Assembly: GCA_030159075.1 (NCBI GenBank)
Contig: BROG01000253.1
Location: forward strand, 372,001 to 436,000
Length of the DNA stretch: 64,000 nucleotides
DNA from: Atrina japonica
Lineage: Eukaryota > Mollusca > Bivalvia > Pterioida > Pinnidae
Direction: 5' to 3'
The translations under genes were made by a program, and so were the position numbers. Under the pieces are notes generated by a model, which made no database searches, was not told the DNA's origin, and saw only the letters and a program-made list of their open reading frames with translations. Positions 44,601 to 51,605 of the stretch are shown one piece after another. Positions within the stretch are counted from its first letter, which is position 1. The number at the start of each line of letters is the position of its first letter.

Positions 44601-47600
44601 AAGAAAAACAAGAAGTCACCACTCATGAACTTGTTTAAAAGAAATAAGGATGACAAAAACAACAATTCCACACCTGTCGGAAAATTCTTTGGTCATCCCT
44701 TACAAAATGACATGGAAATCAGCTTTCCTAAAACAGTATTGGTAAGTGTACATGTCATAAGAGTCATGTATTGACGCCGTATATCAGTACGCAAAATATT
44801 TATGTGTGATTCTTTTTTCATTATTTTCTTGTTTTAATTTACTTTGATAAAAAATCTTAATAATCTTGACCAAAAAAGTGTGTATATTGTTTAAATCTGT
44901 TTTTCAGGAAATCTTGAGAATTTTGTTTCAAAATGCTCCATATACAAAGGGAATTTTTCGCAAATCTTGTAATGCAAAATTGAGCAGAGAAATTCATGAA
45001 AAACTTGATGAGGGAATAGATTGTATTTCTGAGGAAACTCCTACCCTTGTTGTTGGCGCTTTATTAAAGGTAAGCCTTTCTTCTTCTCATTGTTATTGTT
45101 TTTTTTGTAAATTTCTATTTTTTTTTTTGAAATTTTAACAAAATTTTAGGATTATTATAACATTACCCAAGGCTATGTATAATTGGCTGTTATTTACGAC
45201 AATGGTTACGTTCTTATATATACACAATTATATATGTAGGTGTGTTTTGTTGGAAATGTCATGCTATTCTGGTTCTCGTATCTGCTATTAAATACCCTCG
45301 GTTAGACAAATCATTGCATGATATTATATTTTGTTACAGACAAAATCCCAACTGAATAAACAATAAAAACAATTGTTAAGAAACGGATTAGGTGTGTTTT
45401 TGTCAGAGAGAGAGAGAGAGAGAGAGGCTAATAAACTGAGGGAGGATATTAAGTTCAGTAGAGAAGGCTAAAGTAACTCATTTTCTGTAGTATAATTTTG
45501 CCAAATCTAGTTGTTTTTTAATAAACACCATCCTCTTATATTGTTATGCTATATTTACACATTAATTTCAGGACTACCTCCGAAGTCTTCCTCACTGTTT
45601 ATTGGTTGAGGATTATTATGATGACTGGATGGCACTCAGTGAAGAAATGGAGAGTACGGAGAAACAAAACAAAGTTAGAGAGTAAGTGTCAATGGCATAT
45701 GTCTGTCAATATTTTCACCTGACTGACAGGCGTACATTTCATGTACACCAAACATAGTCCTTGTTAGACTCTAGTTTCTGAACTTCAATACTCTTGTACC
45801 TGCAATTGATATTTTTACCCTGAAATGTGCAATTGACATCTTTTTTTTAAATCCTTTAGGAGTATTTACTTTCTAAAGTAGAACTCTTCAAATTTACAGA
45901 TGGAACAAAAATGTACTTGAGATCCAGAAAGATATCATTGTGTTCATATGTGTAATTTTCCTAATGCAATCCTTTGTAAAATTTAAAAAAAATGTTCAAG
46001 GATAAGTTTTAGGGGGTAATGAGGTACATATCTGAGATCATGAGTCATACCAAATATCACATGTAAATAATTATCAGTAGCTGAAATCTTCTATTCATTT
46101 GCTATTGTACTGTCCAGCATTGGGCAAATCAGATTAATTAAGTTTATGATACATTTCATAGATTGTAAATGGCCTGAAGTTATTACTTTTATCAAATGAA
46201 TGAATGACCACATTTTGTTGTGTCCATTTCATGACAACAGGTAACTCAGGTGGGCGTTTGGACTATCAAACTAATTGCACCTCTTAAACAGTTTACATGC
46301 TTTAAAGTTAAGACATAATTTGAAGCTCTTGAATACTATGGGGACCACAGAGTTTTCAAAACCAATGAATTGGAATTTTAATTGACTTCACAAGTATTTC
46401 AGTGAAATGAACCTGTCTTAATGTTGTTATCCATTCGAAGATGTGCAGGACTTTTCTAAGGTCATTGAGGTCACTTTGAATGTTAAGTTCTGTTACTGGC
46501 TTATAGAATGATAAAAACAAAAGAAAAAAATTTAGAATAAAAAATCCCCCCAAGTAAGATAAACAAAGCAAAAACAAATAAACAAATTGACAAAATAAAC
46601 AAAAAGATATGTTTTATTAAAAGGAAATAGGAATATATGTCAGGAATGCTTAGAGGTGAAGGGTTGCCAAAAAGTAAAAGAAAATAAATTTTAGATCCAT
46701 TTCAAGAGCATTATTAAAGAATAAAAAATAATAACGCTGACTTACTGGTCCTTTGTTTGCCTGCTGGCTGTGTGTCAATCCAATTAACTCACTTAAAAAG
46801 TTAAGCCATGGATATCAAGTATGATAATTTAAATAACTCAGGACTTTGAATGCCCTCATTAGGATTGACTTGAACAAAAAGAAAAATGCTTTTAGAAAAA
46901 TTGTTAAAAAAATATAATTTCATTAAGAATAATTATGATGTAGGATATATTTCAGAATGTAGTAATGATAAATATTTTGTTTTTATTTTTCAGGTTAATT
47001 GAGAAGCTCCCCGAGGAACACCGTGCCTTGTTAAAACATTTAGTATGTGTTCTTTATTACATTGACAAGAGAAATGAGGAAAATATGATGACCTCTTACA
47101 ACCTGTCGGTGTGTATAACCCCCAGTATCTTGTGGCCTAAAACCCCCAAGGAACAACAGAAGGTGTTACAAATGGCCAAAACTCCAACAAGCATTGTGCA
47201 ATATTTAATTGACAATTGTATTGAACTGATGGGTGAAGATACACTCTATCTGTTTGGTGATCCTTTGGAGCACAAAGTTCGGCAGGATTCTAGCACGGAT
47301 TCTGATAGTATGCACAGCGTTCTCAGTATGCCTGATTCTGCTGGTAAGTTGAACTTTGATCATTGGTGTGTGTGTCTGTGTCACGGTGTGTGTGTGTGTG
47401 CATGTGTAGATGCATTTTTGTGTACACATGTATGTTCTCTTACTAATGAATGAGCTGTTAAGATATACATTACGTTTTATTTGATATTAAATGTTATTCT
47501 AGATTTTGTTAAACAAGTATTTTTTTTCTTCAGTTTTTGCTTTATTTCATGGCTTTTTGACACATTTTATACATCATGAACATTCAATTTCATGTATTCA

Positions 47601-50396
47601 ATGTGATGTCTTGATTATATTTTTTACCTCTGAAAATCTCAAGTGAAAATACATGAAGTCAAAGTTCCATTGTCAAGATAAAAGATGAAATTGAACACCT
47701 GAGTTATAACTACTTAATTCCTAATAAAACTATCAAATGTATTGCCTGTAAAAAGATCCCAAAGCTTTTTTGTGAAAATTAATTCAAATTTGTGTCACTA
47801 TTTTCAACTCTCCTCATGAAGAAATAGATTATATTTGGCTAAAAGCTCATTTTTTATTACAGGTGGAAGTAATTTTCGCAGAGATGACTCATCGATTGAC
47901 AGTTTGGAAAGAGATTTATATATGGCAGAAATAGATTCAAGTCCAAATTTGGCAAAAAATCACATTTCTCCATCAAGTTTAAGTAGAGACTCAGGGCTAT
48001 ACAGCTCACAGGAAAATTTAGATACTGCAAAACCAAGGGGGACAACTCTAGTGAAATCTCAAAGTGGGAGTCATTTGTACTTTAATAGTGACGATTGTTC
48101 GTATGTGACGGAAATTGATATCCATCCAAGTCGCGGAAATCAAAATAGAATCCAAAGACAAAAATCTTTGGTTGACAGTACACCACCAAACTCACCACAA
48201 TCAAAACTTTCTTCTTATAGTTCATTTGACAGTTCATTGACTGAATCTAGTTCATATTTCCGCCAGTTTAGTACAAACACGGACAACAGTGAACAATGGT
48301 TTACTGCCAATGAGAGTCTACGAGGCTCATTTGATTCACACGAAAGCCATGATGATTCATCGTTGAATCTTCTTCATTCTTCAGGGAGCAGTGCCAGCAG
48401 TGTTCCAAAATCAGTGCAAAATGTTCGTTATTTAGTTTCACCCCCAGCATCACCAAAAAGCTCACGCAAATCAAACATTTCAGACTCTCATCCCACATTA
48501 TCTGAAAGGCGATCATATCCATTATCGCTTTCAACAACTTCTCTAGAAAAATCAAGTGAATCCCTTCCCTCCAGATACGGACAAAGTGCTATTGAATTAT
48601 CATCGTCGGCAACAAGTGCAGCTTTAAAAGAACTTTCTCGGCCCATGTATAGTATGACCCTGGGATCGTCACCACCTCCACGCCTTGTACTTCATAATAT
48701 TCAGAAACATTCTAGCCAAAAACGAGAAACCTCAAACTTGCCAATGCGTGCAAGTTACGATAGTGCTATTATTTCACAAGTGACTGAAAATGAGTCGTAT
48801 AGGTCTGAATTGCATAAAAAGCAATTTACACCTGTATCTAAAAGCGAAAGTGAGAGTGAAAGTGACAAGACAATTACAAACAGCCCGGATACTCCCTCCT
48901 CCAAACCGCGGCCAGTAAAGCCACCGTCATATGACGAAGCAGTGAAACGCAAAAATATGATTAAAAGCGGGAAAATGCCGGTGGAAATTTCTGAACAGGA
49001 TATTAAGAGGGAGAAGGAAGCCAGTGAAAAGGCTAAGCAATTGTATCAGGAGTCCTTACGGAAATATCAGCAGGAATCAGAAAGACATAAAATAGAAGAG
49101 GAAGAATACGATGACACCGAGGAGGATAGTTGTGAGGAAGAGGATGTGTATGTTTGTTTAAAGAATCCACGATTATTATATGAGGAGTCAATGAAAAAAT
49201 ATGAGGAACAAACTTATAGTAGACCATCACCTAGTAAGGACTCAGGTTCCTTTAAAATCGAAAACAAACATTTAAAGGTGCCTGTGTGTAATTTACATAG
49301 AAGCCATAGTGACTCTGCTGATTACGCAAATAAAGATATTGTGCATAGACGGAGAGATGCCTCTCCGAAGTCAAGACTTAGTAATTCTCCAAAGAGAGAT
49401 AGTTCTCCAATAACACGATTAAGTCATTCTTCTTCTAGTGTATCGAACAGTTCCTCAGATACTGTGACCGATGCCCAACGTGTGTCACCAGTTATGCGAG
49501 AAAGATCAGAGTGTAGTCCAGTTTCATCGCGTCATCAGTTTCAAACAACATCACACTCCACATTCACTGCTCAATATTCTCACAAAAATAGTGCTCAAGT
49601 AGACTCAAGTTCTGATAGCTGTAGTAGGTCTCCAAGTAGAGATAATACTTCAAGTAAGCGTTTGAGTAGGGAATTGTTATCTCAGTCATTAGACTTTAGC
49701 TCTCCTCAGAAAAGTGAACAAAGTGCTAGAACAAATTCTTATCGTGATGTGAAATCAGTCAGTTCAAATGTTTCAACACCGAGAAGAGACATGAGCCCAT
49801 CTCAGTGGAGGGATGGTAGTCCATCTCCAAGGAAAAACACAGGTCCGAAAGATGTCAAAGAAAGGAAAAGTTGTTTGTCCAAATCTTTGGAAATGGAAAG
49901 GTCAAAAGAAATAAGGACTGCCATTGACAGTGCCAGAGATCTGGCTTCCTCAAAGTTAAGTAGAGGTAGAGACACTAGTGTTAAACACAGTCCGTTTCGA
50001 GATTCATATCCCAGTGCAAATATTTCCCGTACTCCAGATTCTAGTTTAAGTACCTCAGCAAGTAGAGAATCCTCGGAAAGCAGGAAAACGCAGAGATCAA
50101 AAGATCTTCCATGGAGTGTTCAAAGTTTGAAACAAATTTATGATCAAGGTGGTGCAAATCAATCTGCCACCAAAACAACAGGTTCACGACCCCCACCCCC
50201 TCCCTACCAACCTCCACCACCCTTTCGCAGACCAGATACTTCACGAATGAGTTCTTCAAGTCAGAGTAGTGTAGGGAGTGGGAGTACAGGGAGAAGTTCT
50301 CCACCAATGAAGAGTAGCAATAATCAAAGGCGTTCAGGTGGTCCCCAAGCGATGGGATATAGTTCTGCAGAAGATTCTGATGTTTCCTATGTCTAA
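4319..50396 (+). CDS. ARHGAP20: ARHGAP20-like Rho GTPase-activating protein (spliced, 14 coding exons)
   Basis: Join: 4319-4435, 10451-10542, 21235-21343, 27997-28061, 30569-30760, 31623-31698, 32374-32451, 34676-34745, 41701-41868, 44587-44741, 44908-45069, 45572-45681, 46994-47343, 47863-50396. The total is 4278 nt, or 1425 residues plus TAA. Every intron is GT-AG and the phases are consistent. Residues about 82-190 form a PH domain (VQTQDRYLFLFNDLLLVAKQK; WPTVNMVATF). Residues about 205-300 look like the RA region of the family (LWVKTGKDESPYPLIGHE). Residues about 357-550 are the RhoGAP domain, with arginine finger R392 in GIFRKS, K479 in LLKHL and N501 in YNLSVCITPSILWP. Residues 582-1425 are Ser-rich and probably disordered. 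Known for the family: RhoGAPs speed GTP hydrolysis by Rho-type GTPases, and vertebrate ARHGAP20 has the same PH-RA-RhoGAP order and is linked to Rap1 binding through RA. The tail here is longer than I recall for the human protein (about 1190 residues). The start is ATG at the first base of exon 1; a coding exon further upstream cannot be excluded. Confidence 0.9.
4761..4884. repeat. CT and CTGT microsatellite
   Basis: A (TC)n tract passes into TCTG repeats and back to (TC)n. Long open frames on both strands here, encoding Ser-Leu or Arg-Glu repeats, are artefacts of the dinucleotide repeat. Confidence 0.95.
7267..7455. repeat. Long-form TTAA MITE flanked by TTAA
   Basis: The left edge is TTAATTTATCAACCCCTG and the right edge CAGGGGTTGTAGGGTTAA. 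A TTAA lies at both outer ends of the inverted repeat, consistent with a TTAA target duplication. The interior matches the copies at 3735 and 30291. Confidence 0.7.
7850..7905 (-). repeat. tRNA-derived SINE head relic
   Basis: On the minus strand the sequence runs ATGGCCGATGGTGGTAGAGC, then a spacer, then TTTGGGATTCAAATC, which resembles pol III A and B boxes at tRNA spacing. It has no perfect acceptor stem, so a functional tRNA is unlikely and a SINE head or tRNA relic is favoured. Confidence 0.4.
10451..10542 (+). CDS. ARHGAP20: ARHGAP20-like, coding exon 2 (residues 40-70)
   Basis: Acceptor CATATTTTACAG, donor TTATG/gtgagt, 92 bp, leaving two bases that complete a Trp codon with exon 3. 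It encodes NLRSLSTRRKSAPS followed by LFKTLGKSKSSSNL. Vertebrate ARHGAP20 has a comparable RRRSAPS segment ahead of its PH domain (from memory), so this basic Ser-rich patch looks conserved. RRKSAP also fits a mode-1-like 14-3-3 motif. Confidence 0.85.
11309..11391. repeat. Short-form TTAA MITE
   Basis: CATTTACCCCTAAAGACAC at the left, TTTTTCAGGGGTCAATGAG at the right, with CTGGTCTAAGTCATTAATTT inside; same family as 54654-54742. Confidence 0.7.
11521..11600. repeat. Short-form TTAA MITE
   Basis: ATTCACCCCTAAAAACAC at the left and TTTTTAGGGATCAAATAAG at the right. It lies only about 130 bp from the copy at 11309 and in the same orientation, giving a closely spaced pair. Confidence 0.65.
12058..12115. 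repeat. Fragment of the 14.3-kb MITE family
   Basis: ACACTCTAAATTTTCAGCCC then CTTGGCCTGTATCAAGTGAA matches the reverse complement of the right arm of the element at 14318-14532. It follows a 16-base A run. Confidence 0.5.
14220..14601. repeat. MITE inserted between two (GT)n(TA)n tracts
   Basis: An inverted-repeat element (14318-14532) has ends reading AACAGTAAAACACTCAATAT on both strands, extending through TTCACAAA to GGCCCC. It is flanked on both sides by GT-then-TA microsatellites in the same orientation (TA parts 14230-14272 and 14554-14601). The direct orientation of the flanks suggests insertion into a pre-existing microsatellite. Confidence 0.65.
15483..15634. repeat. MITE relic, gagaccacc family
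   Basis: The left end ACAATGGAACCTGGATTTTG leads into GAGACCACCTG, and the right end reads GTCTTAAGATGAGGTTTACC. It is an imperfect inverted-repeat relic of the same family as 37624-37767. Confidence 0.45.
16047..16137. repeat. Short-form TTAA MITE with TTAA at both ends
   Basis: It starts TTAACTCATTTACCC and ends GGAGTGAATAGGTTAA. The interior carries AATGGACTCTTCTGTAAATC. The paired TTAA ends support a TTAA target-site preference. Confidence 0.7.
16960..17016. repeat. 57-base homopolymer of G
   Basis: An uninterrupted run of G on the + strand, preceded by TAGAGACCT and followed by TGATTGTATC. Pure G tracts this long are unusual compared with A/T tracts. It could be real or a length artefact of sequencing and assembly. 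Confidence 0.9.
17524..17980. repeat. MITE of the gagaccacc family, interrupted by a second MITE
   Basis: The outer ends are CAGTGTAAACTCTCTGAGGA and GCAAGGTTCCACTG, with GAGACCACC motifs on the left side. It is split by the element at 17675-17927, giving a nested order of insertion. Confidence 0.5.
17675..17927. repeat. MITE with about 80-bp terminal inverted repeats
   Basis: The left arm begins CTTTCATGATAACTGCGTTC and the right arm ends with its reverse complement. Similarity continues through CTACTAAT, CACCTG, ACACTTCC and AAGAAGTTTTG for about 80 bp on each side. The total is 253 bp with no coding capacity and no clear target duplication. Confidence 0.8.
20307..20394. repeat. Divergent short MITE
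   Basis: It reads CCTTCAACCCCTTATAGTAT, TCTAAATGGCACACTCTATT and GTCTTAGACCAGTCTATT and ends TTGAAAGGATTAA. A sister copy is at 28541-28624. It shares the AACCCCT edge with the TTAA family but has a different interior. Confidence 0.5.
20607..20900 (-). repeat. SINE-A copy (tRNA-derived, minus orientation)
   Basis: The body includes TTTAACGTCCCACTCAAGAA, CATATGGAGACGTCACC, GGTGAAGGGCTTCA and GGCCATTGAGCAGTGAGGGT. The tRNA-like head lies at the right, with a minus-strand B box GGGTTCGATCC. The same body occurs at 52690-52925 and 62503-62782, in different orientations. Confidence 0.85.
21115..21158. repeat. TA/GA microsatellite
   Basis: (TA)n followed by (GA)n, about 75 bp before the exon 3 acceptor. 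Confidence 0.9.
21235..21343 (+). CDS. ARHGAP20: ARHGAP20-like, coding exon 3 (residues 70-106)
   Basis: Acceptor TTTTTTTTGCAG, donor TGT/gtgagt, 109 bp, phase 2 to phase 0. It encodes a Ser-rich stretch (MGKKEMDSASSLRHSSNL) and then the first PH strand, FILEGHAEFAC. The Met at 21251-21253 is a possible internal start for a shorter isoform lacking exons 1-2. Confidence 0.9.
22190..22301 (+). repeat. SINE-B relic, tail portion
   Basis: AACCTAAGCTGATTTTCATG, then GGTGGTCTCTTG, and CCTCCTGCAATAAATACTAG matches the 3' part of the SINE at 63744-63935. No tRNA-like head is seen directly upstream. Confidence 0.6.
22355..22535. repeat. MITE, gagaccacc family
   Basis: The left end is CAGTGAGTCCTGTCTTAAGT and the right end CCCAAGACAGGTTCCATTCT, with ACTTGGTTAAATAATCATTT and CTCTTTTGAGAGACCACCTG inside. 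It is closely similar to the copy at 37624-37767. Confidence 0.75.
25351..25870. repeat. Minisatellite, 11 units of 47-48 bp with a 190-bp higher-order repeat
   Basis: The unit core is GGACACTTTCTGTAAAGTGC followed by AAATTATACTGT and ACTCTTGTACCT. Variants at CATG/CTGG, TTC/TGC and ACT/TGT distinguish the units. Units 2-5 repeat as units 6-9, so the array grew by duplication of four-unit blocks. The frames that stay open across it on both strands come from the repeat and are not genes. Confidence 0.95.
27143..27168. repeat. (TG)n microsatellite
   Basis: About 13 TG units inside intron 3. Confidence 0.9.
27997..28061 (+). CDS. ARHGAP20: ARHGAP20-like, coding exon 4 (residues 107-128)
   Basis: Acceptor TTGTTATTTCAG, donor CAGAA/gtaagt, 65 bp, phase 0 to phase 2. 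It encodes GVQTQDRYLFLFNDLLLVAK, the central PH-domain strands and the most recognisable PH signature of this family. Confidence 0.95.
28541..28624. repeat. Divergent short MITE
   Basis: TTTCACCCCAATTTATCTAA at the left and GTCTTAGACTAGTCTATTGC inside, with TTATAAGGATTAAG at the right; sister of 20307-20394. Confidence 0.5.
28858..29023. repeat. MITE, gagaccacc family variant
   Basis: The left end is CAGTGAAACCTGTATATAAA and the right end GCTAAAGCAAGTTTTACTGT, with repeated GTCTTTATA motifs inside. The copy at 36110-36212 shares both the CAGTAAAACCTGCTTTAGC end and the TCTTTATATAC motif. Confidence 0.65.
30291..30503. repeat. Long-form TTAA MITE
   Basis: It starts TTAACCCGTTGACCCCTTTA and ends GTGACCACAGGGGTTGAA, with CACATTTGGACTC facing GAGTCTAAATGTG. 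The interior matches the copies at 3735 and 7267. Confidence 0.75.
30569..30760 (+). CDS. ARHGAP20: ARHGAP20-like, coding exon 5 (residues 128-192)
   Basis: Acceptor TTCTAATTTCAG, donor AATGA/gtaagt, 192 bp, phase 2 to phase 2. It encodes the second half of the PH domain, including RIRVCEMWLATCIYDV, FVIGWPTVNMVATF and the C-terminal helix ELKELWLNKLNE with its conserved Trp. Confidence 0.95.
30761..31622 (+). other. Intron 5
   Basis: 0.86 kb of AT-rich sequence in which I see no repeat or RNA feature. Confidence 0.8.
31623..31698 (+). CDS. ARHGAP20: ARHGAP20-like, coding exon 6 (residues 192-217)
   Basis: Acceptor TTTGTTTTTCAG, donor GACCAG/gtaaga, 76 bp, phase 2 to phase 0. It encodes IELERMKEANKSVKIKVHSR, linking the PH domain to the first strand of the RA-like region. 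Confidence 0.93.
31699..32373 (+). other. Intron 6
   Basis: 0.67 kb. It contains a TC then TA microsatellite (about 32205-32269) about 100 bp upstream of exon 7; nothing else noted. Confidence 0.8.
32205..32269. repeat. TC/TA microsatellite
   Basis: A short (TC)n followed by about 26 TA units. Open frames encoding Tyr-Ile repeats here are artefacts. Confidence 0.92.
32374..32451 (+). CDS. ARHGAP20: ARHGAP20-like, coding exon 7 (residues 218-243)
   Basis: Acceptor TGTAACTTACAG, donor ATCACG/gtaagt, 78 bp, phase 0 both sides. It encodes TCTLEVSNQTTAKDILIQCI, the strand-helix start of the RA/ubiquitin-like fold (TA.D.I pattern). Confidence 0.93.
32452..34675 (+). other. Intron 7
   Basis: 2.2 kb, with a (TG)n tract at 33450-33498; otherwise AT-rich with no feature recognised. 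Confidence 0.75.
33450..33498. repeat. (TG)n microsatellite
   Basis: An interrupted TG tract, about 24 units, in intron 7. Confidence 0.9.
34676..34745 (+). CDS. ARHGAP20: ARHGAP20-like, coding exon 8 (residues 244-267)
   Basis: Acceptor TTTGTCTGAACAG, donor CATTG/gtgagt, 70 bp, phase 0 to phase 1. It encodes SQLWVKTGKDESPYPLIG, the most conserved part of the ARHGAP20 RA region as I remember it. Confidence 0.95.
35063..35153. repeat. Short-form TTAA MITE with TTAA at both ends
   Basis: It starts TTAACACATCAACCCCGAAA and ends TTTAGGGGTGATTGAATTAA, with TTAA at both outer ends. The interior AATGGACTCTTCTGTAAATC is nearly identical to the copy at 16047. Confidence 0.75.
35179..35239. repeat. 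TA/GA microsatellite
   Basis: (TA)n then (GA)n directly after the MITE at 35063-35153. Confidence 0.92.
36110..36236. repeat. MITE (36110-36212) abutting a TA microsatellite
   Basis: The left end is CAGTAAAACCTGCTTTAGCG and the right end TCTTTATATACAAGTTTCAC, followed immediately by (TA)n. Same variant as 28858-29023. Confidence 0.65.
37166..37254. repeat. Short-form TTAA MITE
   Basis: Left TTAACTTATTCACCCCTAAA, right TTTTTCAGGAGTTGTTGAG; interior ACTGGTCTAAGTCATTGATT. Confidence 0.7.
37624..37767. repeat. MITE, gagaccacc family
   Basis: Left ACAATAGAACCTGTCTTGTG, right CTCAAGACAGGTACCACTGT; the interior GCACTTGGTTAAATAATC and CTCTTTTGAGGGACCACCTG match the copy at 22355. Confidence 0.75.
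41549..41612. repeat. (TA)n microsatellite
   Basis: About 32 TA units, about 90 bp upstream of exon 9. Confidence 0.92.
41701..41868 (+). CDS. ARHGAP20: ARHGAP20-like, coding exon 9 (residues 267-323)
   Basis: Acceptor TTTTTTTTATTCAG, donor CTTTG/gtaagt, 168 bp, phase 1 to phase 1. It encodes GHELPHSIKSSHLRDL and later GEKKCEFIFKHGKFAKKQSF, closing the RA-like region and opening the basic linker. CEFIFK matches the family's CQFILK position as I recall it. Confidence 0.95.
41869..44586 (+). other. Intron 9
   Basis: 2.7 kb, with T-rich low-complexity sequence near 43.2-43.3 kb. It contains a possible alternative terminal exon at 42241-42299; otherwise nothing was recognised. Confidence 0.7.
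42241..42299 (+). CDS. Possible alternative 3'-terminal exon of the ARHGAP20-like gene
   Basis: The sequence AAATGTCAACAG/GTGACACTG could act as an acceptor. If joined to exon 9 (phase 1), the frame reads GDTDEKLTIVCGDDDVNAQ and then TAA at 42297. That would give a PH-RA protein of about 341 residues lacking the RhoGAP domain. An AATAAA lies downstream near 42650. The polypyrimidine tract is weak and the segment is short, so chance is possible. Confidence 0.2.
44587..44741 (+). CDS. ARHGAP20: ARHGAP20-like, coding exon 10 (residues 323-374)
   Basis: Acceptor TTTTATTTTCAG, donor TATTG/gtaagt, 155 bp, phase 1 to phase 0. It encodes a Lys-rich linker (KVKKNKKSPLMNLFKRNKDD) and then the RhoGAP entry FFGHPLQNDMEISFPKTVL. 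The basic linker could contact membrane or serve as nuclear localisation (inference). Confidence 0.95.
44742..44907 (+). other. Intron 10
   Basis: 166 bp, the shortest intron in the gene; it interrupts the RhoGAP domain. Confidence 0.9.
44908..45069 (+). CDS. ARHGAP20: ARHGAP20-like, coding exon 11 (residues 375-428), RhoGAP arginine finger
   Basis: Acceptor CTGTTTTTCAG, donor TTAAAG/gtaagc, 162 bp, phase 0 both sides. It encodes EILRILFQNAPYTKGIFRKS. The Arg codon at 44959-44961 (R392) sits at the catalytic arginine-finger position of RhoGAP domains (consensus G.FR.S). The domain is therefore predicted to be active rather than a pseudo-GAP. Confidence 0.97.
45070..45571 (+). other. Intron 11
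   Basis: 0.5 kb with an (AG)n tract at 45404-45426; nothing else seen. Confidence 0.85.
45572..45681 (+). CDS. ARHGAP20: ARHGAP20-like, coding exon 12 (residues 429-465)
   Basis: Acceptor ATTAATTTCAG, donor TAGAGA/gtaagt, 110 bp, phase 0 to phase 2. It encodes DYLRSLPHCLLVEDYYDDWM, the RhoGAP segment around the conserved K-(D/E)-(Y/F)-L-R-x-(L/I)-P motif. Confidence 0.96.
45682..46993 (+). other. Intron 12
   Basis: 1.3 kb of AT-rich sequence; I see no repeat family, RNA or exon in it. Confidence 0.8.
46994..47343 (+). CDS. ARHGAP20: ARHGAP20-like, coding exon 13 (residues 465-582), RhoGAP C-terminal half
   Basis: Acceptor GTTTTTATTTTTCAG, donor GCTG/gtaagt, 350 bp, phase 2 to phase 1. It encodes LPEEHRALLKHLVCVLYYI and MMTSYNLSVCITPSILWP, which carry the conserved Lys (K479) and Asn (N501) of RhoGAP domains. 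The last helix is SIVQYLIDNCIELMGED. A Ser/Asp-rich stretch then begins the tail. Confidence 0.97.
47344..47862 (+). other. Intron 13
   Basis: 0.5 kb with an interrupted (TG)n tract at its start. The exon 13 reading frame runs on through the intron for about 110 bp to a TGA at 47451; the downstream frame after 47863 supports the splice. Confidence 0.85.
47863..50396 (+). CDS. ARHGAP20: ARHGAP20-like, last coding exon 14 (residues 582-1425), disordered Ser-rich tail
   Basis: Acceptor TTTTTTATTACAG, 2534 bp, ending GTC TAA at 50394-50396. The tail is dominated by Ser, with many SP and RxxS sites. Visible elements are PPSYDEAVK at residues 935-943 (WW-ligand PPxY), two copies of an LYxESxxKYxxQ motif (974-985 and 1018-1031) separated by an acidic run (EEEEYDDTEEDSCEEED), and a polyproline segment RPPPPPYQPPPPF (1357-1369). 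The final four residues VSYV fit a class I PDZ ligand. The exon has no introns or internal stops, which is strong coding evidence in AT-rich DNA. Roles for the tail are inferred from motifs only. Confidence 0.95.
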
Positions 50397-51172
50397 ATGA
50401 AACTGACGTTTGACATCTGGTGTGAACACAAAATTACGATCTTCTCCAAACCTTTTTATATGTGATCTGATGAATACTTTTATTTTTCGACTGTTCTAGT
50501 GACAAAATTCTTGCATAAACAGAATTAGAAAAGTTTTGATAAGAGATACACTTAAGATAGATTGGTTTTTACGAGAGTTACATAGTAATAAAAAAAATGA
50601 GTGTTGAAAGTCGTTGTGCCACCATTAATTACAGGTAGAATTTGCAATTTAATTGCCTAGGTAATTAAACCCTTGTCATTCTTCATCATTATCTCTATTC
50701 ACTGCCAGATCTTACAACTCCAGTAAACCTCTCACCCCTCTGTATACACAATGACCTCATCTTTTATTTAAACGGAGAGTTCAATTGAATTGCTACAGGG
50801 GTGAGAGGGTTGAATGACAATGGCTTCCTGCTTCTATGTCTTGAGCGATACACCTTAGTGTCAAGATTTTTTAACAATGTATGCGGAGGATGAAAAGGGC
50901 CGATGAAAGGGATCTCTATCCTATAGTATTGACCTCTCTCCATTCCGTATACAGCATCCATGTCGTGTCTTTTCTGTACATTTATTTGCATTCGGATTGT
51001 TCACCATACGAGTCACTTTGTTCAGATATTTTTTGGGAATGTTCAACTTGAACTTATGGAGATATATATATTTTAATTTCATTGAATTGAACATACAAGA
51101 CTTGAGATGCGTTTAAACATATATTGCAGCTACCTTTCAAGCAATATTTTGTTTTGTAATGACACGAATAGA

Positions 51173-51190
51173 TGTGTGTGTGTGTATACA

Positions 51191-51257
<67 letters not shown>
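51173..51257. repeat. (TG)n(TA)n microsatellite
   Basis: TG repeats run into about 23 TA units in the probable 3'UTR. Confidence 0.92.
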
Positions 51258-51260
<3 letters not shown>

Positions 51261-51556
51261 ACAGATTGAGTTTACATTTTAAAAAATCATGCAGGAATGG
51301 AGACTTGACAAAAATGCAATAAGATTTCTCTTACCTCAATCTTTTATTTCGATGTTGCACAGGTATGAAAAAAGTTGTATTTGCAATATATTCAACAACT
51401 TAACGAAATCATCAATTACATTGAATTCTGCAGGTTAACTATTGTTTTTTTCTTTTAAGACAAGAAATACTCATTCAATGATATTTTTTCACCTTTGATG
51501 TACATAGACAAATAATGTTTATACCAAATTACCTCCTACTCCATAGTTTTAAAATC

Positions 51557-51557
<1 letters not shown>

Positions 51558-51602
<45 letters not shown>
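51558..51602. repeat. (TA)n microsatellite
   Basis: About 22 TA units, followed by two A-rich runs. Confidence 0.92.
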
Positions 51603-51605
<3 letters not shown>

